Shown: positions 21,202 through 30,145, counted from the first letter of the stretch. The stretch: 64,000 bases of DNA from Cyanobacteria bacterium SIG28 (GCA_015152525.1 SUTU01000010.1:30447-94446); one strand, 5' to 3'. Notes: generated by a model not told the origin, from the sequence alone. A program made the numbers and translations.

Positions 21202-21285
21202 GTAAAGAATATATAAAGGCTTGTAAAAAATATGCTAAACTAGAGATATACAGAATAGTGGTTAGTTTTATAGGAGAGGAAAAAT

Positions 21286-22407
21286 ATGATGATACCTATT
21301 TTAGATTCAAAAAGACAATACGCAAAAATTGGTGCAGAAGTTGAAAAAGCAGTTTGTGAAGTTCTTCGCTCAGGCTCTTATATTTTAGGACCAAATTGTA
21401 AAGCGTTAGAAACAGAACTTGCAAAATACATAGGTTGTAACTATACAGTAACACTAAACTCAGGTACTGACGCTCTACACCTAGCTCTTAGAGCTTTAGA
21501 TATAGGTGCTGGAGATGAAGTTATTACAACAGCATTTACTTTTGTAGCAACAACAGAAGCAATTGGTATCGTTGGCGCTCATCCTGTATTTGCAGATATT
21601 AATCCGGATACATTTAATATTGACCCGGCAAGTATTGAAGCAGCAATTACTCCTCGTACAAAAGCAATTATACCTGTTCATTTATATGGTCAACCTTGTG
21701 ATATGGATGCAATTATGGATATTGCAAAACGTCATAACTTATACGTTATTGAAGATTGTTGCCAAGCAATTGGTGCATTATATAAAGGTAAAATGGTTGG
21801 TACATTCGGTGATATCGGATGTTTCAGCTTCTATCCAACCAAAAACTTAGGTGGTATGGGTGATGGCGGTTTAATCTCCGTAAACTCAGAAAATCTTAAA
21901 AATAGAATTATTGCTTTAAGAAACCATGGTGGTGCAGTTAGATATTATCACGATGAAATCGGTGTAAACTCTCGCCTTGATGAAATTCAAGCAGCTATAT
22001 TGAGAATTAAATTAAACTATATTGACGAATGGAATTCTGCAAGACGTGATCATGCAAAAACTTATAACGAATTATTTGCAGGCTGTGCTGATGTTATTAC
22101 ACCATCAGAATTAGATGATACATATTGTGTTTATCACCAATATACTGTAAAAATTCCTAACAGAGATAATATTCACAAGATGTTGCAAGAAGCAGGAATT
22201 GGTGCAATGCTTTATTATCCTGTACCTTTACACTTGCAAAAAGTTCATTCACATCTTGGATTTACTAAAGGTATGTTACCTCATACTGAAAAGAATACTG
22301 AGCTTGTTATTTCGCTTCCAATGTTCCCTGAATTGACATTAGAAGAACAAAAAACAGTTGCATCAACATTGATTAGCTGTATTGAAAAATCAAAAGCATT
22401 AGTATAA
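21286..22407 (+). CDS. DegT/DnrJ/EryC1 family aminotransferase
   Basis: LNSGTDALHLAL, VIEDCCQAIGA, GCFSFYPTKNLGGMGDGG. Confidence 0.93.
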   Translation: MMIPILDSKRQYAKIGAEVEKAVCEVLRSGSYILGPNCKALETELAKYIGCNYTVTLNSGTDALHLALRALDIGAGDEVITTAFTFVATTEAIGIVGAHPVFADINPDTFNIDPASIEAAITPRTKAIIPVHLYGQPCDMDAIMDIAKRHNLYVIEDCCQAIGALYKGKMVGTFGDIGCFSFYPTKNLGGMGDGGLISVNSENLKNRIIALRNHGGAVRYYHDEIGVNSRLDEIQAAILRIKLNYIDEWNSARRDHAKTYNELFAGCADVITPSELDDTYCVYHQYTVKIPNRDNIHKMLQEAGIGAMLYYPVPLHLQKVHSHLGFTKGMLPHTEKNTELVISLPMFPELTLEEQKTVASTLISCIEKSKALV

Positions 22408-22423
22408 TTTTAAATTTTCATGC

Positions 22424-22453
22424 AAAAAGCCGGTTTTTAAAAACCGGCTTTTT
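22424..22453 (+). terminator. Rho-independent terminator
   Basis: aaaaagccggtttttaaaaaccggcttttt. Confidence 0.85.
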
Positions 22454-22479
22454 CTATTTATTATTAAATCATTAATATT

Positions 22480-22529
22480 TGTAACAATCTTTCAAAATAG
22501 ATTAAAGTTTCAAGAAAATTTGCCGATAT
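22480..22529 (+). promoter_or_regulatory. Sigma-28-like promoter P3 with TGTAAC box
   Basis: TGTAAC 22480; TAAAGTTT 22503-22510; 11-nt spacer; GCCGATAT 22522-22529. Confidence 0.85.
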
Positions 22530-22561
22530 ATTTATTACCAAGACTAAAGGATGTGTGTGTC

Positions 22562-23068
22562 ATGACAGGTAATATTAATCCGGCGAGTAATCATTTTCGT
22601 ATAAGTATTGCGATTGATTATGAATACCAACAAATTATAAAAAGGCTTGAACAATATGGTATTAAACCCAGTGGAAATAAATACCATGACAAAATGGTTT
22701 TGCATAGAATTGAACTTCAAGAAGCTAAAAACGAAAACTGTGTAACTAATAAATTTTTAACTGTAACCCAACAAGAACAGCAAAGAATACAAGATAAGAA
22801 AAAAGAAAAAAAGAAGGAAATAAACCCTGAAATTGATTACGAGAGTGCTAAAGGTCAAAAAATACTAGGTGAACAAATTATGCTTGCAATTCAGATGAAG
22901 GAGGAAGAAAAAAAACGAATTGCCCAAAAAGATAAAGAAGAAAGAATTAAACAAGCAAAATTTGAAGAAAAATTAGAAGATGAAGAAAGGATTGCTCAAA
23001 AAGCGATTGAAGAGGCTGATAACGATTTGCATAAAAAAGTTCGTGATATAAATCCGTTTTTACAGTAA
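22562..23068 (+). CDS. Uncharacterised highly charged protein
   Basis: Start revised from track 22520 (a TTG inside the promoter -10) to ATG 22562, MTGNINPASNHFRIS..., shares I-x-P-[ST]-G motif with 47887..48354. Confidence 0.75.
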   Translation: MTGNINPASNHFRISIAIDYEYQQIIKRLEQYGIKPSGNKYHDKMVLHRIELQEAKNENCVTNKFLTVTQQEQQRIQDKKKEKKKEINPEIDYESAKGQKILGEQIMLAIQMKEEEKKRIAQKDKEERIKQAKFEEKLEDEERIAQKAIEEADNDLHKKVRDINPFLQ

Positions 23069-23118
23069 ATAAAGAAAAGCAGATATTTTAAAAAGTGTTT
23101 TTATGCAATAATATTTGC

Positions 23119-23928
23119 ATGGTTAGAGAATTTGATTTTTATATTGTACCAACACCGATTGGAAATATTCAGGATATAACGCTTAGGGCAATAGAAATTC
23201 TTAAAAGCGTTGATTTGATTGCTTGTGAGGATACTCGTGTTACTCAAAAACTCTTAAATCATTATGAAATTAAGACAAAATGTATTTCTTATCATAAATA
23301 CAATGAGTGTGAACGAGTAGAATTTTTCTTGAAAGAATTATCAGAAGGCAAAAAAATAGCACTTGTTTCTGATGCCGGTACACCTTTGATCTGTGATCCC
23401 GGTGAGATTATTGTTTCGGCATTAATAGAAGCCGGTTATTCGATAACATCATTACCCGGAGCTTGTGCTGTAACAACATTTTTATCAGAAATCCCAAGAA
23501 ATGGCGAGCAGTTTACCTTTATCGGATTTATACCAAGAACAGAAAACCAGATAACAGAAGTTGCAAAGAAATATGCAGGAAGTGATTTTGTTTTCTATGA
23601 TTCACCCGAGCGAATTTTAAAAACATTAAAAATTATTCAAAAGGTTAGAGGTGAAGTTAAAATAGCACTTGGACGAGAATTATCAAAATTGTTTGAAGAA
23701 GTTGTTGTAAATAATATTTCAGAAGTTATAAAGCATTTTGAAACAGGTATAAAAGGCGAAATTGTTTGTATGGTTTATGCCGATAAAAAAACAGACGATT
23801 TTGAAATGGAATTTAGAATAAAAGAGCTTAAATCTAAAGGATATAAGGATAAGGATATCTCGATTATATTATCAACATTATTCAAATATAATAAAAATGA
23901 AGTTTATAAAAAAAGCCTAGAGGGGTAG
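23119..23928 (+). CDS. rsmI: 16S rRNA (cytidine-2'-O)-methyltransferase
   Basis: FYIVPTPIGNIQDITLRA, CEDTRVTQKLL, VSDAGTPLICDPG; start revised to ATG 23119. Confidence 0.93.
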   Translation: MVREFDFYIVPTPIGNIQDITLRAIEILKSVDLIACEDTRVTQKLLNHYEIKTKCISYHKYNECERVEFFLKELSEGKKIALVSDAGTPLICDPGEIIVSALIEAGYSITSLPGACAVTTFLSEIPRNGEQFTFIGFIPRTENQITEVAKKYAGSDFVFYDSPERILKTLKIIQKVRGEVKIALGRELSKLFEEVVVNNISEVIKHFETGIKGEIVCMVYADKKTDDFEMEFRIKELKSKGYKDKDISIILSTLFKYNKNEVYKKSLEG

Positions 23929-24210
23929 GGGTAGGGGTAAATGTAAGGGTTGGTTGGTGAAAACTACTAACTTCCGGTCATCTTTGAGGGCAAATGTAAG
24001 GGTTGGTTGGTGAAAACTACTAACTTCCAGTCATTATTGAGGGTAAATGTAAGGATTGGTTAGTGAAAACTACTAACTTCCGGTCATTATTGAGGGCAAA
24101 TGTAAGGGTTGGTTGGTGAAAACTACTAACTTCCGGTCATCTTTGAGGGTAAATGTAGGGGTTGGTTGGTGAAAACTACTAACTTTCAGTCATCTTTGAG
24201 GGCAAATAAA
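23922..24210. repeat. 53-bp tandem repeat array, 5 full copies plus partial, preceded by GGGGTA runs
   Basis: Unit aaatgtaagggttggttggtgaaaactactaacttccggtcatctttgagggc starts at 23939, 23992, 24045, 24098, 24151 and (partial) 24204. Confidence 0.95.
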
Positions 24211-24270
24211 AAAGCTGGTCGGTAAGACTACAAGCCTAAATAGTACTGTTTTAAAATACTTCAGTATACT

Positions 24271-24330
24271 TGTAACAGTTTGTAAACATTTGTTATAAAA
24301 TCCTAAAGTTTTTTCAAAAAATGCCGATAT
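24271..24330 (+). promoter_or_regulatory. Sigma-28-like promoter P4 with two TGTAAM boxes
   Basis: TGTAAC 24271, TGTAAA 24281; TAAAGTTT 24304-24311; 11-nt spacer; GCCGATAT 24323-24330. Confidence 0.88.
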
Positions 24331-24375
24331 ATATAATACGGCAGATAGATAGATTTTGGAAAGGACAGTCAGGAT

Positions 24376-24531
24376 ATGTTGAAGAAAATTTTAACCCCGT
24401 CGAGTAATACATTTAGCGGAGTTGAGTTTATATTAAGAGGAGCAAAGAAACGCCGAGCCATGGCGATTTCGAATGCTGTAGCCGTAAATGCCGAAACAGG
24501 CGTACAGGTGAAACTACAGGCTGTGAAGTAA
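24376..24531 (+). CDS. Small 51-aa uncharacterised protein
   Basis: MLKKILTPSSNTFSGVEFILRGAKKRRAMAISNAVAVNAETGVQVKLQAVK*; promoter P4 upstream; terminator downstream; below the ORF-track cutoff. Confidence 0.65.
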   Translation: MLKKILTPSSNTFSGVEFILRGAKKRRAMAISNAVAVNAETGVQVKLQAVK

Positions 24532-24570
24532 CGGGACTTGAACGTTAAGTAAGAATGGCTGAGAGTAATT

Positions 24571-24602
24571 AAAATAGCTGATATTTTATCAGCTATTTTT
24601 TT
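24571..24602 (+). terminator. Rho-independent terminator
   Basis: aaaatagctgatattttatcagctattttttt. Confidence 0.8.
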
Positions 24603-24661
24603 AAGAATAAATAAAATTTTGAAAAATAATATATTTGTGTTATTATAAATAATGTCGCTAA

Positions 24662-24751
24662 GGAAACGTGGCCGAGTCGGCTTAAGGCGGCACCCTGCTA
24701 AGGTGTTGTGTGGGGTAACCTGCACCGAGAGTTCGAATCTCTCCGTTTCCG
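24662..24751 (+). tRNA. tRNA-Ser (GCT)
   Basis: GGAAACG...CGTTTCC acceptor, anticodon loop CTGCTAA, long variable arm, GTTCGAATC. Confidence 0.95.
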
Positions 24752-24756
24752 GATTT

Positions 24757-24794
24757 TAAAAGGATTTCAGAAAACTTCTGAAATCCTTTTTTGT
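24757..24794 (+). terminator. Terminator after tRNA-Ser
   Basis: aaaaggatttcagaaaacttctgaaatcctttttt. Confidence 0.8.
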
Positions 24795-24870
24795 ATTTTT
24801 TTGTGTATTTTGTTAATGCAATTAAACTTTCGGTTTGAGAAGAAAGAACAGTAAGTTTGAGAAATATTTT

Positions 24871-24893
24871 GGTGCAAAAAATTGCACCCTACC
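24871..24893. repeat. REP-like palindrome GGTGCA-N6-TTGCACCCTACC
   Basis: ggtgcaaaaaattgcaccctacc, inverted relative to 25931-25953. Confidence 0.7.
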
Positions 24894-24942
24894 GGCTAAA
24901 CCTAGGGGTAAATATATAAATAGTATTTTTATTTTTGAAATT

Positions 24943-25947
24943 TTACTGAGATATAACATATGTTTTAAATTCGTTGATACAATTTTCAAAAGCAATTTCT
25001 TTAAATATAATATTTTTACAAATTGATTTATATTTTCTTCTTTTGTTTCTATCAAATTTTTTATCAATAACTACAACATTTTTATTTTCCATATCAACTC
25101 TATTAAAGAGGGCTTTTATATTATAGTCTGCATCTGGGAAAGAATACCCGATAAAAATTATGTTTTTTGCACTTCTTAAATCATATAAAGCTTTAAAATA
25201 AAGTTCTTTTAGTATACTATTTTTAAAATTTTTATTATAAGTGGGTGGAACAATGAGTACATCGTATTTACAGTTGTCTAATGGACACTTTGCGACTTGT
25301 TTACTTAAACCGAAGAACTCTGGTTCTTTAAGAATTCCATTATCTAAATTATATTTAGCGTGAATAAAAGGTGTGTATAAAACTTTATTGCAATTACTGC
25401 AATATAGCCAATCGATACTTCCGTGTAATTTATATACATTTATGATTTGCGAATAATTTTCATTTTCGTTAGGTTTGTCCCAGCAATAGAATGGATTAAT
25501 TCTTTTTGAATAATCATCATAATAATTTGCAAAATCAATATTATAATCAAGTAAACAATTTTGAATGTATAAACTTTCAAAGGATTCAAAAAAACAAGAG
25601 TCATAGTTTGTTGTTATAATTGAAATTTTGTGGTTTAAATTAAATAATTCTTGCCAAAATTTATCATATATTTCAAAGGCTTTCTTATCATAGGTATCTA
25701 ACTCTATAACTCCAAAAATAAGTTGTGTCAAAATCTGCCATATATCCTTTAATTTGTTAATATGATATTTTGAATTTAAATTTTCACCTTGGCTTATAAA
25801 AAAATCTAGAAAAGAGTATATTTCTTCAATTGTAGGGAAGTTTTTACAATTCTCAGTGTAATTAAAATTGTCTTTTAAAAAATCAATAAAAATTTTACCA
25901 ATTTTACTCTCTTTAATTTCACTATTAGTTGGTAGGGTGCATTGCAA
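24943..25947 (-). pseudogene. SIR2-like domain protein, apparently 5'-truncated
   Basis: SIITTNYDSCFFE, YKLHGSIDWLYCSNC, IFIGYSFPDADYNIKALF; no GAGxS motif, and predicted N-terminus MQCTLPT is encoded by a palindromic repeat. Confidence 0.7.
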
Positions 25948-25953
25948 TGCACC
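25931..25953. repeat. REP-like palindrome GGTAGGGTGCATTGCAATGCACC
   Basis: Supplies the apparent start codon of the SIR2-like ORF. Confidence 0.75.
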
Positions 25954-26159
25954 TTTTTGATATCAAAATTCCCAAATAGGACTTTTTAGGGACATTGCTA
26001 AAACTCCCTCACCTTAGGGAGAGGGGTGGGGTGAGGGGGCGGTTTTAATAAATTCAAAGTCCATCAAAAGACCGTTTTGGTCCAGTTTGGATTGGTAAAC
26101 TTCCGACTGTTTAAAATCGGCAAGAACTGGATTGCTTCGGACTTACGCCCTCGCAATGA

Positions 26160-26537
26160 CGAAAAAGACTAGACCATTTACATATGATAATAAAAGTTGA
26201 TAGTATAAGTGATTATCCTAAAATTATCTATTCAATGAAGTATTATTTTTCAAAACACATTAAGGTAGAAAAAATAAGTTTATCAGAAAGTAAAATTAAA
26301 AAAGGCGAAAAATGTGTATGGCAAAGAAGGTATTGGGAACATACAATAAGGAATGAACAAGATTTTAATCGACATTTAGATTATATACATTACAATCCGA
26401 TTAAACATAATTTAGTTAAATCATCAAAAGATTATAAGTATACAACATTTCAAAAATTTGTTAAATTAGGTTTTTATGAAGAAAATTGGTGTAATTTTGA
26501 GGATAAAAACAAAATTGCAGATTTAGATTTTGAATAA
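26160..26537 (+). pseudogene. REP-associated tyrosine transposase (RAYT, Y1_Tnp), 5'-truncated
   Basis: In-frame sequence before the track ATG reads RKRLDHLH|MIIKV (HLH = HUH-type motif); C-term CVWQRRYWEHTIRNEQDFNRHLDYIHYNPIKHNLVKS..YKYTTFQKFVKLGFYEENW typical of RAYTs. Confidence 0.8.
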
Positions 26538-26541
26538 TTTT

Positions 26542-26601
26542 GGTGGGAATGAATTTTAAATTATATCAAAGGTACAAGTTTATAGCATTTCCCACCCTAC
26601 C
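26542..26601. repeat. REPIN-like element immediately 3' of the RAYT
   Basis: ggtgggaatgaattttaaattatat...catttcccaccctacc; related copy at 8613-8672. Confidence 0.7.
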
Positions 26602-26648
26602 AACTCTACCAGCTTAGTTGATGGAAAATGTCATATAAGTTTAAAATT

Positions 26649-27356
26649 TTAGCGAAAAATTTTCCATAATATAGTCATTACACACATAAAAAGAATTAAT
26701 TCTACACCTACAACAAAAGAGATAATATTGTTGCTTGTTCCCATATTAAAAAGATAATTGCTTAAAGGTATTATAATAAAAAGATTAAGCATAAATAGAA
26801 TAAAAATGATTAAAGAAAATATAAACCCTTTGGGAGAGAACATGCTACCTAATAAACCGGATTTGTATAATTTTTTAATTTTTGTTTTTCGGGAAAAATT
26901 AGTTTCTAAGTCTTCTGACATAACGTAATTAATTTCAAAAAACTTTTCTAATTCTTTTATTTGGTTATGTTGAATAGGTATAGAAAATGATAAATCATTG
27001 TCAGTCCAAAATTTGATAGAGTCACTTTCGCTTCTACTTGTTGTAAGTTCAACATTTACATACTTTATTTGGCTAAAATGAATTATTTTATCTTTGTATT
27101 CTTGACCGTTATTTGAGGTAGCATTATAACTGACTATTCTTTTTTCCGTATCAATTTTTACATCTAAAACATCAAAAGAATTTTTATAAAAAGAAATAAA
27201 TGTCGCCATAAAGCCTGCAAATGTCATAAAAATAAAAAGCCAAAATAAGTATATTCGTTCGCTATAAAATGTAACTAAAGAGAGAGTCCCAAAAAATATT
27301 ATGCTCCCAATACAAGCTAATCTATTTGATTTTATAGAATTATATTTTATTATCAT
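26649..27356 (-). CDS. Uncharacterised membrane protein (PH-domain-like?)
   Basis: 235 aa, four hydrophobic segments. Confidence 0.7.
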   Translation of the reverse strand: MIIKYNSIKSNRLACIGSIIFFGTLSLVTFYSERIYLFWLFIFMTFAGFMATFISFYKNSFDVLDVKIDTEKRIVSYNATSNNGQEYKDKIIHFSQIKYVNVELTTSRSESDSIKFWTDNDLSFSIPIQHNQIKELEKFFEINYVMSEDLETNFSRKTKIKKLYKSGLLGSMFSPKGFIFSLIIFILFMLNLFIIIPLSNYLFNMGTSNNIISFVVGVELILFMCVMTILWKIFR

Positions 27357-27400
27357 ATGGCGAATCTCTTATTTTCAGGTTGATTATAGCATAAAAAAAT

Positions 27401-27494
27401 GGATTCAAGAAGTAATCGCAACACAAACGCCTCAAATTTATTAAAATAGCTAAAGAAAGGAGCTAGCTATGTAGGATGCAATTTATTGCATCTA
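27401..27494. repeat. Interspersed repeat copy 1 (ggattcaagaagtaatcgcaacac...GCAATTTATTGC)
   Basis: Similar to 32553-32642. Confidence 0.8.
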
Positions 27495-27547
27495 AATTAA
27501 TCAGGTTTACTATTCTTTATTCTCAAATTGAGTGTTAAATAACAGTA

Positions 27548-27570
27548 GGTAGGGTGCAATTTATTGCACC
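27548..27570. repeat. REP-like palindrome GGTAGGGTGCAATTTATTGCACC
   Basis: Perfect palindrome core GGTGCAATnnATTGCACC. Confidence 0.75.
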
Positions 27571-27667
27571 ACAATAATTATCAAATCCCCTGTTCTTTCT
27601 TCTCAAACCGAGTGTCAAAATACAAAGACGATCCCCAGTCAAAGTTCATAGATGATTTAAACAACAA

Positions 27668-27696
27668 AAGACTTCCGTTATTGGAAGTCTTTTTGT
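27668..27696. terminator. Rho-independent terminator
   Basis: aaaagacttccgttattggaagtcttttt. Confidence 0.75.
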
Positions 27697-27704
27697 TTAA
27701 AATT

Positions 27705-27776
27705 TGGGCCCGGAGGGATTCGAACCCACGACCAAAGGATTATGAGTCCTCTGCGCTACCGCTGCGCCACAGGCCC
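27705..27776 (-). tRNA. tRNA-Met (CAT)
   Basis: GGGCCTGTGGCGCAGCGGTAGCGCAGAGGACTCATAATCCTTTGGTCGTGGGTTCGAATCCCTCCGGGCCCA (72 nt). Confidence 0.93.
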
Positions 27777-28118
27777 GTGGCGAAAAATATTAACTTGTCA
27801 TTTGCCTTGTGCCTGTGTCTTGCGCTAGCGGGGTGCTTCGCACCAGCGCTACCTTACCTCTCTGAAAATCCTCAACGGTTCGGATTTTCATCGGCAGAGT
27901 GCCACAGGCCCGTGGCATAAATATTAACTTGTCATTTGCTTTGTGCCTGTGTCTTGCGCTAGCGGGGTGCTTCGCACCAGCGCTACCTTTCCTCTCACAA
28001 AACCTGACATTTAGTCAGCTTTTTTCTAACAAGCGGAGTAGATCTATGTATTATATAAAACTCAATTTACCCCTGAGGCAGAGTGCCACAGGCCCGTGGC
28101 ATAAATATTAACTTGTCA
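27766..28118. repeat. Three copies of tRNA-Met 5'-end/flank repeat
   Basis: GCCACAGGCCCGTGGC[ga/at]aAATATTAACTTGTC at 27766, 27901 and 28085; first two extend about 88 bp. Confidence 0.85.
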
Positions 28119-28272
28119 AAACCCTACGAAATTGTCTTCGTACCAAACCATACTAGCAAGTAAATAGAAAAAAATCAAGACTTACACACAAAAAACTTTT
28201 CTCTATCTGAATGTCATAATAACTACTATTTGTGTTATTATGTAAATGTAATAGTTAGAGGGATCCGCCTCC

Positions 28273-28349
28273 GGTTGGGTAAACGTATTCAATATCAGTT
28301 GAATAGAAATGGAAGTAAATCGTTTTTATACCATTTTATTTGCCCCACC
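28273..28349 (+). promoter_or_regulatory. Candidate structured thrS leader (three-way junction)
   Basis: Outer stem GGTTGGGTAAA (28273-28283)/TTTGCCCCACC (28339-28349); TATTCAA/TTGAATA; AAATGG/CCATTT. Confidence 0.5.
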
Positions 28350-28372
28350 CCAAAGGATAGAAAGAGAAAAAA

Positions 28373-30145
28373 ATGGAAAAAGACAACGAAACTTTGAGCG
28401 TGCTTAGGCACTCTTGCTCACACATCATGGCACAAGCTGTACAAAAGCTATTCCCACAAGCAAAGTTAGCTATAGGACCGGCTACAGACAGCGGTTTTTA
28501 TTATGACTTCGATTTGACAGACGGTTATGCTTTTACTCAAGAAGATTTAGTGAAAATCGAAGATGAGATGAAAAACATCATTAAACAAAATCTTACTTTT
28601 GAAAAATATTTTGTTGAAGATGTTGATGCCAAAATTGCCGAATTTAAAGCTGACGGCGAAATCTACAAAGCGGAGCTTTTGGAAGAACACAGGAATGACA
28701 ATCCGACTCTTTATTTAACAAAGGATAAAGACGGAAATGTTTTATTCAACGACCTTTGTGCAGGGCCTCATATTCCAAATACTTCATACATTAAAGGTAA
28801 TGCAATTAAGCTTCTGAAAGTTGCAGGAGCTTACTGGCGTGGTAACGAAAAAAACAAAATGCTTCAAAGGATTTATGCTACTGCTTATTGGAATAAAGAA
28901 GATTTACAAGCATATCTAACTTTCTTGGAAGAAGCTGAAAAGCGTGATCATAGAAAGCTCGGAACTCAATTAGATTTATTCTCAACTCGTGAAGAAGTTG
29001 GTGGCGGTTTAGTTTTATGGCACCCAAATCTTGCTATTGTAAGAGAAGAAATCGAAAATTATTGGAGAAGTGAACATAGAAAACGTGGTTATGTTATTGT
29101 TAATACTCCACAAATTGCTAAATCTAAGTTATGGGAAATATCAGGACACATGGATCATTACAAAGACAATATGTTCTTTGTTCAGAAAGACGAAGATTCT
29201 GATGAACAATTCGTAATTAAACCGATGAACTGTCCATTCCATATCATGATTTATCAAGCAAACAGATATTCATACCGTTCATTACCTTTAAGAATGGCTG
29301 AATTAGGTACTGTTTACAGAAAAGAAAAATCAGGTGCTTTGGCAGGTTTAACTCGTGTTCAAGGTTTCACTCAAGACGATGCACACATTTTCTGTACACC
29401 TGAACAATTGGTTGATGAAATCAATGAAATTATTGATTTTGTTGCTGATACAATGGCAATATTTAAAATGGATTTTGAAGTTGAACTTTCTACTCGTCCT
29501 GAAAGCTATGTAGGTGAGCTTGAAAACTGGGATAAAGCAGAAGCCGGTTTAAAAGAAGCTATGAACAGACGTGGAATGGTTTACGAAATCAACGAAGGTG
29601 ATGGCGCATTCTATGGACCGAAAATCGATTTTAAAGTTAAAGACGCTTTAGGCAGAACTTGGCAGTGCGCTACAATCCAACTTGATTTCAACTTGCCTGC
29701 AAGATTTGATATCAAATACCAAGATAAAGACGGCTCGATGAAAACACCTATAATGCTTCACAGAGTTGTATTTGGTTCTATGGAAAGGTTCCACGGTATT
29801 TTAACAGAACATTATGCAGGTGCTTTCCCAACTTGGTTGGCACCGACTCAAGTTGCTATTGTACCGATTTCTAATGAAAAACATATTGATTTTGCAGAAG
29901 CTGTTTACAAAAAAATGCGTGCTGAAGGTATAAGAGTAAGACTTGATGACCGTTCGGAATCAATGAATTACAAAATTAGAGAATCTTTACAAGACAAGAA
30001 GATTCCTTATGTTTGTGTAATCGGTGATAAGGAAATCGAGGCAAATTCAGTAGCAGTTCGTAAACGTGGTGTTGGTCAAGTAGGAACAATTAACGTTGAT
30101 GAATTTGTTGAAAATATCTTGAAAGAAATTAAAGACAGAGCATAG
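28373..30145 (+). CDS. thrS: Threonyl-tRNA synthetase lacking N-terminal TGS domain
   Basis: LRHSCSHIMAQAV, GSGFYYDF-like, MNCPFHIMIY, GMVYEINEGDGAFYGPKIDF, TIQLDFNLP; starts directly at the second additional domain. Confidence 0.96.
   Translation: MEKDNETLSVLRHSCSHIMAQAVQKLFPQAKLAIGPATDSGFYYDFDLTDGYAFTQEDLVKIEDEMKNIIKQNLTFEKYFVEDVDAKIAEFKADGEIYKAELLEEHRNDNPTLYLTKDKDGNVLFNDLCAGPHIPNTSYIKGNAIKLLKVAGAYWRGNEKNKMLQRIYATAYWNKEDLQAYLTFLEEAEKRDHRKLGTQLDLFSTREEVGGGLVLWHPNLAIVREEIENYWRSEHRKRGYVIVNTPQIAKSKLWEISGHMDHYKDNMFFVQKDEDSDEQFVIKPMNCPFHIMIYQANRYSYRSLPLRMAELGTVYRKEKSGALAGLTRVQGFTQDDAHIFCTPEQLVDEINEIIDFVADTMAIFKMDFEVELSTRPESYVGELENWDKAEAGLKEAMNRRGMVYEINEGDGAFYGPKIDFKVKDALGRTWQCATIQLDFNLPARFDIKYQDKDGSMKTPIMLHRVVFGSMERFHGILTEHYAGAFPTWLAPTQVAIVPISNEKHIDFAEAVYKKMRAEGIRVRLDDRSESMNYKIRESLQDKKIPYVCVIGDKEIEANSVAVRKRGVGQVGTINVDEFVENILKEIKDRA

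Noticed and set aside
23939-24203. CRISPR array
   Set aside because: Repeats are directly tandem at 53 bp with no unique spacers and no cas genes nearby.
24369-24725. ORF 118 aa on minus strand
   Set aside because: Antisense to the 51-aa ORF, terminator and tRNA-Ser.
26000-26160. ctccctcaccttagggagaggggtggggtgaggg as a novel element
   Set aside because: This palindromic style of spacer repeat is common across bacteria; only one copy seen here, so nothing further can be claimed.
27564-28111. ORFs 27564..27920 and 27899..28111 with lipoprotein-like signal LSFALCLCLALAGC
   Set aside because: They run antisense through tRNA-Met and its duplicated flank repeats; the lipobox-like sequence is an accident of the repeated GC-rich DNA.
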